Source of the DNA: a virus
Virus record (IMG/VR): IMGVR_UViG_3300010151_000009
Span: 20,512-84,511 of that record
Length of the DNA stretch: 64,000 bases
Direction: 5' to 3' (one strand)
Shown here: positions 1 to 9,580 of the stretch, in pieces
Layout of the letters: each line of letters begins with the position of its first letter
Position numbering within the stretch: position 1 is the stretch's first letter
Program-made: the position numbers and the translations under genes
The notes under the pieces: generated by a model
Databases searched by the model: none
What the model was told of the DNA's origin: nothing
What the model saw: only the letters and a program-made list of their open reading frames with translations

Positions 1-885
1 AGCTCCTCCTCCTATAGGTTGTGCCACTCCTCCATCTAATTTAGTACCACCAGTATCATATTCAGTATATTGAGGTTTTACTTGTCCTTGTTCTCCTGTT
101 TGTTGTGGTGCTCCTGCTTGATAATTAGTCATTTTAGGTAATAAACTTCCTTCTCCAGGTATAGTAGGTTTACCTTGAGGAACACTCATATATCCTCCCA
201 TTTGTTGTTTCAAAGGAGGTCTTTTAAATCCTTTATATTTATCTGTTACATCATCATCTTGGAATTGATCATAGATATATTTAGATGCCGCGCCTCCTGC
301 TAACCAAGGCCAAAACTTTTTTAATTTAGTAGTTGTAGGAGCATTAGGTCCAGTTTTAGCTGTACTTCTTTTACCACTTTTTAATTTTTTACCTTTAGTT
401 ACTTTAATCTCTTTATTACCAATATTTTTTACTTTTTCAGGTATTTTTTTAGCTTTATCTTTAGCTGATTTAGCAGTTTCTTTTATAACTTTCTTACTCT
501 TATCATATGTTTTTTTAGCTGCTTTACCTTTTGTTGCAAACCATCCTAATTTAGCTAAAGCTATTCCTTGTCCTGTTCCTGCAGGAACCATTGTACCGGC
601 ATTCATTCCTGTTCTTATAGCATGTTCTTGGGTAGCTTCATCATCTCCTATTAACCAATTATATCCTGTTCTTACAGCAGAAATACCTGTATTTAGTGCA
701 TCAGGAATTATACCTACTACTGGAGTCATTCCTCCTACAGTTAAACCCGTTTGTATATTATCCCAAGTTTCAGTAGTTGATTGCTTTGAACCAGGATTTG
801 ATGCTTGATGCTCTCTCATTGCTCTATAGTTAGGATCGATTAAAAAATCTTTCCCTCCCATTTGATATTTTTTTATTTTTTTCAT
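1..885 (-). CDS. Gly-rich cargo-like virion protein (3' end outside window)
   Basis: This is an open frame of 295 codons from an ATG at 885 that runs off the left edge without a stop, so the C-terminus is missing. The N-terminus reads MKKIKKYQMGGKDF, carrying a Tyr-Gln-x-Gly-Gly signature also found in three other proteins here. Residues about 40-65 are Gly/Pro/Val-rich and hydrophobic, residues 115-165 are strongly basic (Lys-rich), and a short hydrophobic stretch (WPWLAGGA) follows near 185. It is the last minus-strand gene visible and follows another Gly-rich protein. I do not recognise a family. Position at the end of the tail block and the shared signature suggest a protein packaged in, or ejected from, the virion; this is inference. 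Confidence 0.6.
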   Translation of the reverse strand, partial: MKKIKKYQMGGKDFLIDPNYRAMREHQASNPGSKQSTTETWDNIQTGLTVGGMTPVVGIIPDALNTGISAVRTGYNWLIGDDEATQEHAIRTGMNAGTMVPAGTGQGIALAKLGWFATKGKAAKKTYDKSKKVIKETAKSAKDKAKKIPEKVKNIGNKEIKVTKGKKLKSGKRSTAKTGPNAPTTTKLKKFWPWLAGGAASKYIYDQFQDDDVTDKYKGFKRPPLKQQMGGYMSVPQGKPTIPGEGSLLPKMTNYQAGAPQQTGEQGQVKPQYTEYDTGGTKLDGGVAQPIGGGA

Positions 886-887
886 AT

Positions 888-2441
888 TTATATATATCTA
901 GGTAATGCTTTATAACCCCCACGTCTAGCTGTAGTATTCCTTCCTAAATCATAACCAGAGTAAGTTTTTTGTTTTAATTCTCCTGATCTAACTAAAGCGC
1001 TTTGTGTAGTAAAATTCTTTTCAAGATTTTCATTATATTCACCAACTTTCTTTGCATATTCTTGTTCTTGTTGTTTCTTCTCTGCTCTTGCTTTCTTTCT
1101 ACCTGTTAATCCTTTTACTACCGCTGCTCCTGCTCCAACAACACCTCCAATAATTGCACCTGCAGCATTTCCTATACCAGGAACAACAGATCCAATCATA
1201 GCTCCATATCCTGCATACTCTCCTGCAGTTCCTAAAATATCACCTGTAGCTTCACCGGCATTCCATGTAGTAGGGTCATTATCATCAGATCCCATACTAA
1301 TACCTTTCCCTACAATATTAGCTGCCATAGCATATGGACTAGGATTAACAGATGATGCAATTAATCCTTTTGTAGCTTCTTTACCTGCTTCAGTAGCTCC
1401 AGCTTTAACAAGTTCTGTTCCAACTTGTTTTGTTCCTTCTTTTACTACCTCTTTAGTTCCTTCTTTTACTACTTCTTTTCCTGCCTCTTTAACTAATTCT
1501 TTACCACCTTCTTTAACAAGTTCTTTTCCTCCTTCCGTAGCAAGTGTTTTAACTCCTTCTTGTGTTGCCAGTTGTGTACCCTTCTGTAAAGCTAACTCTT
1601 GTGCTTTCTTAGTAGCTAAATCAGTTGCTGCTTTACTAGCTACCTCAGTACCTTTCTGTGTAACTAGTTCTGCACCTTTCTTAGCAGCTAATTCTGAACC
1701 TTCTTCAACAGCTACCTTTGATCCTTCTGTAGCTAAAGTTTGAACTCCTTGTTTACCTATTTCTTGTCCAGCTTGTTGTTGTAGTATTTGTGCAGTTTGA
1801 TCGCCTCCAAAAGAAGTTAATGCATCCATTGTGCTACCTTGTCCTGCCTGAACAACTCCTTCACCTATTAATTGGCCTCCTTCTTGTGTAGCTTGTTGAG
1901 TAACCTGATCAGCCAATAATTTAGAAGTCTCGTCTTTTGCTGCCCCAGCTACACTCTCTTTTAAAGCGTCTCCAGTTACTTGTCCAGCTTTTGGGTCAAT
2001 CCATTTACCAGATGATTTAATAATTTCTTTACCCTGTCTTTTAGCCATTTCTTCCGCCCCTTCTTTTATGACTTTAGATCCACTTCCTACCAGACTAGAT
2101 ATTTGCTGGCTTTTAGCATCACGCTGCTGTTGTGATATTAAGAGTTGTTCTTCATTTTCTTTTTTCTTATCTATAAGTTCTTGTACATTTTCAGATGCAT
2201 CAGCTGTTAACTGGTCTTTCTCCGCATCCCATTTTGCTACTCTAGCCGCTTGAATTTCTGGACCTTGTTCTTCATAAACAGTCATAGAAGTAGAACCTCG
2301 TCCTGCATCAGCAATAGTATTCTCATCATACATACCACCACCTTGACCACCTGTTTGATATCTATTACGTACTCCGCCTTTACGTTTCTTTCTTTTGGGC
2401 GCTCCAAAAGGTATCAGTTTTTTATATGTTGTTGTTTTCAT
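888..2441 (-). CDS. Octad-repeat, glycine-zipper virion protein (putative ejection/cargo protein)
   Basis: This 517-residue protein has a basic N-terminus ending in RYQTGGQGGG. A long helical region follows, in which residues about 232-358 form roughly 15 eight-residue repeats of the type G-[ST]-x-[LV]-[AV]-x-[KE]-[KE] (for example GTEVASKA, GTQLATQE, GGKELVKE). A glycine-zipper stretch at about 405-440 (AGYGAMIGSV, GAIIGGVVGAGAA) comes next, then a basic coiled-coil tail. Glycine zippers commonly insert into or oligomerise in membranes, so a role in forming a conduit during genome ejection is plausible. It lies just downstream of the giant tail protein. Function is inferred from composition and position only. 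Confidence 0.7.
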   Translation of the reverse strand: MKTTTYKKLIPFGAPKRKKRKGGVRNRYQTGGQGGGMYDENTIADAGRGSTSMTVYEEQGPEIQAARVAKWDAEKDQLTADASENVQELIDKKKENEEQLLISQQQRDAKSQQISSLVGSGSKVIKEGAEEMAKRQGKEIIKSSGKWIDPKAGQVTGDALKESVAGAAKDETSKLLADQVTQQATQEGGQLIGEGVVQAGQGSTMDALTSFGGDQTAQILQQQAGQEIGKQGVQTLATEGSKVAVEEGSELAAKKGAELVTQKGTEVASKAATDLATKKAQELALQKGTQLATQEGVKTLATEGGKELVKEGGKELVKEAGKEVVKEGTKEVVKEGTKQVGTELVKAGATEAGKEATKGLIASSVNPSPYAMAANIVGKGISMGSDDNDPTTWNAGEATGDILGTAGEYAGYGAMIGSVVPGIGNAAGAIIGGVVGAGAAVVKGLTGRKKARAEKKQQEQEYAKKVGEYNENLEKNFTTQSALVRSGELKQKTYSGYDLGRNTTARRGGYKALPRYI

Positions 2442-2446
2442 GTTTT

Positions 2447-5400
2447 TTATCTATAAAATTTTCTTTGCTCTACCTTTGTAGAATACAAATTTAGTAAATT
2501 ATTTTCAATATTATCATAAATTAAACGAATTCCTATCCATTTATCTATAAATTTTCTTTGTTGGTCCCAAGTTTTATTAAGATTTAGGTATCCTGCTGTA
2601 ACAGTTTTTGTCATACCCGTCTCAGTAAACATAGATTGTGTATTTGAAGTTGTTAAGGTTCCAGTATTAACTTGCCCTATAACATTAAGATTTGGTGATG
2701 TATAATATGCAGCTGTTTGTGTTGTATCTGCACTTAAGTCTCTAAATCTATTAATCTTCCAATGATTTCCTATACGTCTTATATTAACTAAATATTCTAA
2801 TATATCATTTGGCTGTGTACCATCTCCAGAAACCTGGAATGTATTATATAAAAAGAATGATGTCCATCCGTGCTCTAATACTCTTACTCCAGCTTCATTT
2901 TCTACATCACATGTATAGCCTATATTAGCAGTTAATACATCAAAAGTTGAAGTTTCATTATGAATAAATTCAAAAACACAATCATGAAATATTCTTTGTA
3001 AATCACCTCCATTAAAAGTAGCTATATGTCCATGCGCATCTTCTTGATATAGTACTCCTCTTATAATATCACTATTATGTTTCCATATAGCAGTATTACC
3101 ATATGTTGTACCAAATCCATCATTTACAGTTAAAATAACTGGATATTGATCTGTCATAGAATAAAAATCTGTAGAAGTATTAAAATAAATATAAGGTATA
3201 TAAGTATGGAAACTACTCCAAATATTTAATTCTGGATAATAAGATATTGTCCACCCTCCTTTTGTAAAATAAGCTGGATCATCCCAAGAAATTGGAGTCC
3301 AAGGGTTACATGGAGGTGCAGGTGGAGGCATAGCTATACATGGAAAATAAACTTTAAACACGCATTCATCAGCTATCCACGCCACGGCTCCTGCAGGAGG
3401 CGGAGCAGAAGTAATACTTGTACTATCTATCAAAAGCTGTGTAGGGTCTATTTGTCTCTTTGTTAAAATTATTCTTCTATATTTTGGATCCCAAATTGTA
3501 TGTAATCCGGTTCCTGCTATAGGATTATCTAATCCTCCCATACATGCTTCCTGGACTCCAAATTGAGATAAAGTATCAAATGTAGATAAATTATCTTGAA
3601 ACCATTGTTTCATACCTAAATCACTAAGTTCAACAAGTTTATCTCTCATTAAGAATACTTTTCTAGTAGCAGCATTAACAAAGAAGTATCCATGTCTTGT
3701 TGTAATGGCTGCCCATTGAGATTGAGTTCCACCATATCCTCCATCAGTTGAAATAATCTCTGTTGGTTCTTGTTCAAATAAATCTCCACTTCCTAAATAT
3801 GCATCTGATCCATCTCCCATTTGCATAGTTTGTTTTCCCGTTGCTTTAAATAAAGTTTCTTCCATATGGAAGTATAATAAATTATTAAAAGCAGATAACT
3901 TCCACAAGTCTCCTCTATTCTTAGGAAGATCTTTAAATTGATTAGCTAAGAATACTCTATAATTATCTATAATACTAGATGTATCTGCTTTAGCACTTCT
4001 ATGTACTCGAGTAGGAAATTCATCTTGTGTTGTATCTAAAACTGGTAATGGAAAAGCAGGCCTTAAATCATTGTTCTCAGAGTAATTTGAATTATATTTC
4101 ATATTATCTACATGAGTAAAATCATGGTCATCTACTCCAGCACTTATTAACATATTTTTAGCTACAGATCCAGGAAAGTACATACTTTTACTAGATTCTT
4201 CATGTCTAAAATTTATATTATCAGTTCCTTCGGTTATATAATAATGTAAAGCTTTTCTAGGATTTGAAGGACTACTAGCATCACTTGGTTTTATATGAGA
4301 AGCAAACCCGTATCTGCATATATATGTATCTCCGCCATATATATTTTTATCTATTAAAGGCTTATCCCATACACTACTATCTAAAGTTTTCGTACGATAA
4401 TCAGCAGTATTTCCACTAGATCCATTAGATCTATAATATACATCAGTACTAGCTGATCCGCTCCAACCATTATCTAGAGTAGGCTCATCAAAAACAAAAT
4501 TTTCCATGTCATCTCCTAAGCATTCCCATCCTGTCCAAATTAAATTCTGAGTATCAACTGATTTATACAGATCTGTTTTAAAAGCTACAAGATTACCTAT
4601 GTTATAAGCTGATCTAGCTCCAGGGACACCACTAGCATTTATCTCATTAATTGCTAATGAAGGAAATAGTCCAGTATTATGCATATAATCTCCCCATTCA
4701 TTTGGTTGAGGACATCCAGGAGCAGATATTGGTAAGGTTAAATTTTGATTCCATCCTGGTCTGTTATAAGTAGAATCAGCATACATTTCATGTTCATCCG
4801 CAAAGCCAAGAGCTATACAACTTTCTCCAAATTCATTGAATAATTTACCTCCAAACCCTAAAGCTGTACCATTAAATATAGAATCTCCTAATAAATATGT
4901 TTTTGCTTTTTGCCCTAACATTCTAGGATATCTATAAAATCCATTACTACTTCCACCATTTTGTGATCTATAACCGGACTGATATAGAACTCCCGCAAAT
5001 ATAGCTGTATGCATTCGTTGGGGGTAACAATTAAATTGTGCATCCCATCCCCATTCTTCTTTAGGCACTTTCATTTTTGGATCAGTAGACTCATCCTCAA
5101 CTAACTTAGTTTGCATTCTTTTCTCTTGATCTAATCCTGGACCATTAAATGCTATATTCTTAACTCTATAACAATTCTTATAATGTGTTGCTGGAGTAAT
5201 ACTTTCTTTACTTCTTAATAAATAAAAATCATGAAAAGAAAATATCTCATAAGCATAATCACAAGTATTAGGTGGACCTTCACATCCAAATGTATTTGTA
5301 TACCATGTTCCATCCGAATCATCTATGAATTGCAAAGGAGTTGAATACGCCCAAGGAGAAACTGCAGTTGGATCTTTAATCCAAAACTGTTCTGGCAAAT

Positions 5401-8221
5401 CTTGTAAAGTACTATTAATCTGTATTGCATCTGAATTACCTACACCTTCTTGACATATACCTAATTGTTCAAATTTTTGAATCATAGGAATTATAGCACT
5501 TTGTCCTAAAATAGTTCTATTATTATGAGTTCTATCTGCATGATAAATTCTAAATCCTTGAACTTTATCGGCTATACTTCGTGGTATTTTAATATCTCTT
5601 AAAGAGAATCCCAATCGTCTAACTTTATGTGATAATTTTAAATCAGTAAAACAAGCAGCAGGAACTGTAGCAGCTGAAGATAATACACAAAATCGTACTC
5701 TAGTTTCAGGACAATCATTATCTACATCGGCTTCTCCCCAATTTGCTTGTCTAACATCTGAATCAGTATTACCATCACAATGCGCTTCTACCCAAATAGA
5801 TTCTCCTGGTTGTAAATGAAAAGTTCTTCCTGTACATCCTGTATCTCCATTCCATGAATGGCACCCGCTATTATTTGAACTATCCCAATCTAACCAACCA
5901 CTTCCATTTCCTCCAGTACATGATGGAGGTCCCCATGTTACTGTTCCACCTCCGCAATCAGGCCACCTAAAATCATCAGATCCAATACAATCTGTACATT
6001 CTGCTCCTAATACACCTGTACTATTAAATCTGGCACAGCATGGAGAACTAGGATCATTAGTTGTTTTTTGTCTAAGTACAAGAAAATAATCACAAGTTAC
6101 ATCCATTTCTTGATCTGCAGTAAATCTACTTGTACCTCCACCTACCCATAATGCTGCTTGCATTGCTGGATCATTAGCACCATCTGACTGTTCAAAACGC
6201 ATACGCGTCCAATTACCACCATTTGATAATGTATTACAATAGCAACAATTACGATGATAAAATATTAAAACTCCAGTCCAAGCTGGTGTATTTGCTGCCC
6301 CAATACCTTCACTTAATTCTTGTTCACAATAATGATCTGCTTCAATTGCTTTAAAAGCTGAATTCTCATTTGATGGAAAATGATGATGCCTTACCTTTTG
6401 TCCTTGTATAGTGCCTACTGGTAGCATAGTGGTACCAGTAAATGGATTAGTAAAAGAATTTTCATCCCATATTTCATAGTCAGGAGTACTAGGATATCTT
6501 TCCGTAGCATTTTCCCAATAATTCATACCGTTACAATTAGGCCATAATCCTGTAAAACTATATTCAAAAAAGTGAAAGTTTCTAGAGTGTATACTTAAAT
6601 CTCTAAAAGCTTTTGCTGTATTAAAATTATCCGGTTGATCTAATTCTTTCATAGTTGGAGATGCTCCTCCTAAATTATCAATAATATCTCTTCCTGGAAT
6701 ATGATATGCATAAGTCATACTACCATCGGTCAAAATAAAAGCTATATAAAAAGCATATATTTCATCTCTCATATATCCTCTATACTTTTCTGCATTTGGA
6801 ACATATCTATAAGATAATTGATGATCAACAACTTGATTTACACCATTAAATCTATCAACAGTTCTTGATAAAAATCCAGTTTCTAAATTATCAACGGTTA
6901 AATATACTTCATCAAACCCTCGTAAATTTCCACCTCCTGGAGGATCACTTTCCATTAAATAAGTTTCTGGTGCTAATTTTATATTATTAGCATACTTTTG
7001 ATATCCTACATCTTTAGTACCTGTTGTATTTCCTAGATATAATATTCCATCTAATTGCTGTAGTGTTTTAGCTGTATCATAAGCTGTAGTATCTACAATT
7101 ACTTCTTCTACTGCAGCAGACTCAAAAGTTTCATTACCACTAAATATAACTTCCATATAAGGAAGACTATCAGGATATAGAAGACCTCCAGGTGGAGGTA
7201 GAGTTGAAATTTCCATATCTTTTAATTTAAAAGCTTCTACAGCATCTCCCATCTTACGAATAACAACAGGTCTAATATATTTATAATCCTCATTTAAATT
7301 AGTAACTCTCCATACACATGCCTTAGATGTTTGACTTCCCTCTTTCATTCCATCTTTCTTAGTTGTAGGTCTAGTATGATCATACTCATCAACAAGTGAA
7401 ACTGGATTAGAAATGGTTACATAATTTGTAGCATTTAAATCTACATCCACATATGCTAAAGCTAAATGATATACACCTGTTTTAAGGCCACCCCCTTCAA
7501 CAACAGCTGTTTGTCTTCCTGTATATATCCCACTAATAGCATCTTGGTAGTCCCATCTATTAAACGTATGAATATGTGGGATAGGGCCTGAATTAGGAAA
7601 TAAATTAAGTAAATCTATATGTTTATTGTGAGTACTCCATGGTAAAATACCATATATATGCTTTACATTTCCACCAAATGAATTATTTGCTCTTAATTGC
7701 CTATCTATATTTAATGTTCTTGGCGCATTAGTATTATCTGTCCAATAAATAATTAAATCTCCTTTAGCATCTATCTTATAAGTTCCTTCAATTGGGGAGT
7801 CTGTAGTAAATAAAAAATCTCTTCCAGGATAATAAGTTCCAGACACAGTATGTTGAGGATTTAAGACTACAGTATAAGCTTCAGTTGAACTATCCCATAT
7901 ACCTATTTCTGAATCAGGATGAAAAGGAATAAGTAAATCCGTAGGACGTGTATCTACAACAAATAAAATAACTCGTTCAGACGTAACTTCTATAGCTCCA
8001 ATAACTTTATTATTTTGAGATCCAAATATTTGAGCTGGAACAGCAGCTAAATTCGTTGGTGTACCTATATGCCCTGCATAATCAGTTCCTCCTTCATTAC
8101 TAATAGAACCTTCTTTTTCATTTATGATTATATTCTTAGCATGTCTCCAAGTTCCTTGAGGCTGATCTATCTCTCCAGTATCTTTGAAGAGACCTTTTAT
8201 AAATTTTTTATCATCAGCCAT
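2447..8221 (-). CDS. Giant tail protein, crAss-like muzzle / tail-stabilisation type
   Basis: This 1924-residue protein starts at an ATG that overlaps the upstream stop (TAATG). Its N-terminal region (about residues 5-50: KGLFKDTG, QPQGTWRHAKN, GSISNEGGTDYAGHI) resembles the N-terminus of the large tail proteins of crAss-like phages that cap the short tail. The rest is long, aromatic and beta-rich, as expected of a propeller-like tail protein. Residues about 660-830 are a Cys-rich insertion with many CxxC, CC and GC pairs. It follows a ring-like protein (294 aa), which fits a tail-nozzle assignment. I am fairly sure it is a tail structural protein; the exact equivalence to the crAss001 muzzle is inferred from recalled sequence and gene order. 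Confidence 0.78.
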   Translation of the reverse strand: MADDKKFIKGLFKDTGEIDQPQGTWRHAKNIIINEKEGSISNEGGTDYAGHIGTPTNLAAVPAQIFGSQNNKVIGAIEVTSERVILFVVDTRPTDLLIPFHPDSEIGIWDSSTEAYTVVLNPQHTVSGTYYPGRDFLFTTDSPIEGTYKIDAKGDLIIYWTDNTNAPRTLNIDRQLRANNSFGGNVKHIYGILPWSTHNKHIDLLNLFPNSGPIPHIHTFNRWDYQDAISGIYTGRQTAVVEGGGLKTGVYHLALAYVDVDLNATNYVTISNPVSLVDEYDHTRPTTKKDGMKEGSQTSKACVWRVTNLNEDYKYIRPVVIRKMGDAVEAFKLKDMEISTLPPPGGLLYPDSLPYMEVIFSGNETFESAAVEEVIVDTTAYDTAKTLQQLDGILYLGNTTGTKDVGYQKYANNIKLAPETYLMESDPPGGGNLRGFDEVYLTVDNLETGFLSRTVDRFNGVNQVVDHQLSYRYVPNAEKYRGYMRDEIYAFYIAFILTDGSMTYAYHIPGRDIIDNLGGASPTMKELDQPDNFNTAKAFRDLSIHSRNFHFFEYSFTGLWPNCNGMNYWENATERYPSTPDYEIWDENSFTNPFTGTTMLPVGTIQGQKVRHHHFPSNENSAFKAIEADHYCEQELSEGIGAANTPAWTGVLIFYHRNCCYCNTLSNGGNWTRMRFEQSDGANDPAMQAALWVGGGTSRFTADQEMDVTCDYFLVLRQKTTNDPSSPCCARFNSTGVLGAECTDCIGSDDFRWPDCGGGTVTWGPPSCTGGNGSGWLDWDSSNNSGCHSWNGDTGCTGRTFHLQPGESIWVEAHCDGNTDSDVRQANWGEADVDNDCPETRVRFCVLSSAATVPAACFTDLKLSHKVRRLGFSLRDIKIPRSIADKVQGFRIYHADRTHNNRTILGQSAIIPMIQKFEQLGICQEGVGNSDAIQINSTLQDLPEQFWIKDPTAVSPWAYSTPLQFIDDSDGTWYTNTFGCEGPPNTCDYAYEIFSFHDFYLLRSKESITPATHYKNCYRVKNIAFNGPGLDQEKRMQTKLVEDESTDPKMKVPKEEWGWDAQFNCYPQRMHTAIFAGVLYQSGYRSQNGGSSNGFYRYPRMLGQKAKTYLLGDSIFNGTALGFGGKLFNEFGESCIALGFADEHEMYADSTYNRPGWNQNLTLPISAPGCPQPNEWGDYMHNTGLFPSLAINEINASGVPGARSAYNIGNLVAFKTDLYKSVDTQNLIWTGWECLGDDMENFVFDEPTLDNGWSGSASTDVYYRSNGSSGNTADYRTKTLDSSVWDKPLIDKNIYGGDTYICRYGFASHIKPSDASSPSNPRKALHYYITEGTDNINFRHEESSKSMYFPGSVAKNMLISAGVDDHDFTHVDNMKYNSNYSENNDLRPAFPLPVLDTTQDEFPTRVHRSAKADTSSIIDNYRVFLANQFKDLPKNRGDLWKLSAFNNLLYFHMEETLFKATGKQTMQMGDGSDAYLGSGDLFEQEPTEIISTDGGYGGTQSQWAAITTRHGYFFVNAATRKVFLMRDKLVELSDLGMKQWFQDNLSTFDTLSQFGVQEACMGGLDNPIAGTGLHTIWDPKYRRIILTKRQIDPTQLLIDSTSITSAPPPAGAVAWIADECVFKVYFPCIAMPPPAPPCNPWTPISWDDPAYFTKGGWTISYYPELNIWSSFHTYIPYIYFNTSTDFYSMTDQYPVILTVNDGFGTTYGNTAIWKHNSDIIRGVLYQEDAHGHIATFNGGDLQRIFHDCVFEFIHNETSTFDVLTANIGYTCDVENEAGVRVLEHGWTSFFLYNTFQVSGDGTQPNDILEYLVNIRRIGNHWKINRFRDLSADTTQTAAYYTSPNLNVIGQVNTGTLTTSNTQSMFTETGMTKTVTAGYLNLNKTWDQQRKFIDKWIGIRLIYDNIENNLLNLYSTKVEQRKFYR

Positions 8222-9105
8222 TATTCTCTATATAAATTTTCTCGTGTATTTAACTGTTCAAAAGCTGTATCATGAGCACTTATATTTGGTACTAATCTAA
8301 CCCATTGATTCATGAATGATTCCATACGATCAATATCTGGATAATTAGCTGCATTTCTAGCCTGAGTACAATAATATTTCCATTGAGTTTCAGCAATCTC
8401 ATAAGTTATACCATTTTTCTTTATATCTGGTTTAGATAATAAAAGTTTTTTGTATATATACCAAAACATAGCCTCTCTGAAACTTATATCATCTGGAACT
8501 AATGGATAACATTCCTCATCTGTAGGAAACGCCATATAACTTAAACAAATTTTTCCTGATTTAAAAGATGTTTTAATATAATCACAGTCTATTATATACG
8601 TATCTTCATACATAGTAGTCTCATTTACACATCCTTCACAATGCATACTTTTATGAAAATTGCTTGCTCCGTATTGCAATGGCTGTAATACGTTAGTACT
8701 ATTAAAATAAATATTTTCTAGTACTACTATTCTCGCATTGATTTCATGTAGTATGGAAGCAGTAGCTGTGTAATCTTGTCCTGCTGCTGTAGCATCTAAA
8801 ATAGCCTGTTGAAGTTCTTTTACTTTAGCAGTAAGAGTATCTAACTCCGTTGAAGTTATAGGAGCTACAGAATCATTAATAGCTACCTGGTTAATATAAT
8901 ATAAATCCTCCGGTAATACCACTTTATGATCTACAACAGTAAGAACACATTGTTTTCTACATAATTGAGTACTAGCCCCAATATGTTCTAACGCCTCACC
9001 TATCCATTCTATTGCATCATAAACCCAGTTATCATCTTCAGGTTTAATATCTCTAAAGACTTTTCTTATTACAGTTTTACACGATGTTGTTTTATATGTA
9101 GCCAT
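8221..9105 (-). CDS. Tail tubular / ring-like protein
   Basis: This 294-residue protein opens with TTSCKTVIRKVFRDIKPEDDNWVYDAIEWIGEALEHIG, a helical start typical of neck or tail-tube ring proteins of crAss-like and P22-like podoviruses. A beta segment (VLPEDLYYINQVAI), a predicted helix pair around 105-140 and a C-terminal helical region (FREAMFWYIYKKLL) follow. It directly precedes the giant tail protein, the usual neighbour of such rings. Cysteines at several sites (CRKQC, CEGC) recall the Cys-rich style of other virion proteins here. The ring assignment is inferred from sequence style and neighbours. Confidence 0.6.
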   Translation of the reverse strand: MATYKTTSCKTVIRKVFRDIKPEDDNWVYDAIEWIGEALEHIGASTQLCRKQCVLTVVDHKVVLPEDLYYINQVAINDSVAPITSTELDTLTAKVKELQQAILDATAAGQDYTATASILHEINARIVVLENIYFNSTNVLQPLQYGASNFHKSMHCEGCVNETTMYEDTYIIDCDYIKTSFKSGKICLSYMAFPTDEECYPLVPDDISFREAMFWYIYKKLLLSKPDIKKNGITYEIAETQWKYYCTQARNAANYPDIDRMESFMNQWVRLVPNISAHDTAFEQLNTRENLYRE

Positions 9106-9106
9106 T

Positions 9107-9580
9107 TTAATGTTTTTTAAATTTCAAATATGCTAATTCATCTGTTTTCAAAAGATTAATTAATTTTTCTTTATTACCTTTAATTCCTCTTGTAGCATCA
9201 AATCTATATGCAGATTTATTTGGTATTTTACACTTTCCTTTATTCCAATAATATTTACAATAAAACTCATCAGTATAATAAATATGCCATTTAATTCCTG
9301 ACTTAGTAGTCTTACTATAAAGCTCCTTACCTTGATCTAATAATTCCTGCTTATACCTATTACTCTCTCCCCAATCAATTCTAGGAGACCTAGGATCTCT
9401 TTCTCTTCTAGAAATAGATAAAGCAGATAAATTATTTCCCATATAAAAGATTTTTCCTTCTAATATCTGATCTATAATCCATAGATTAAACTCTTGGCAT
9501 AAATCCGTAAATAATCGTTTATCTATAGGTTCATGCTCATCTTGATAAGCTAAATATATTTCAGATAAGTTATGAGTCAT
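9107..9580 (-). CDS. HU/IHF-like DNA-binding protein
   Basis: This 157-residue protein has an HU-like core at about 21-67: a helical start (KRLFTDLCQEFNLWIIDQIL), a short GK turn, then a strand-turn-strand (LSALSISRRERDPRSP) matching the beta-arm layout of HU/IHF (hydrophobic strand, basic strand, Pro at the tip). A conserved-looking second half contains WNKGKC and TRGIKGNK. Crassvirales genomes are known to carry IHF-like genes near the tail and ring genes, which matches this position. Likely roles are DNA bending or packing in the virion or at replication sites. The similarity is structural in character rather than close, so an unrelated small structural protein remains possible. Confidence 0.5.
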   Translation of the reverse strand: MTHNLSEIYLAYQDEHEPIDKRLFTDLCQEFNLWIIDQILEGKIFYMGNNLSALSISRRERDPRSPRIDWGESNRYKQELLDQGKELYSKTTKSGIKWHIYYTDEFYCKYYWNKGKCKIPNKSAYRFDATRGIKGNKEKLINLLKTDELAYLKFKKH

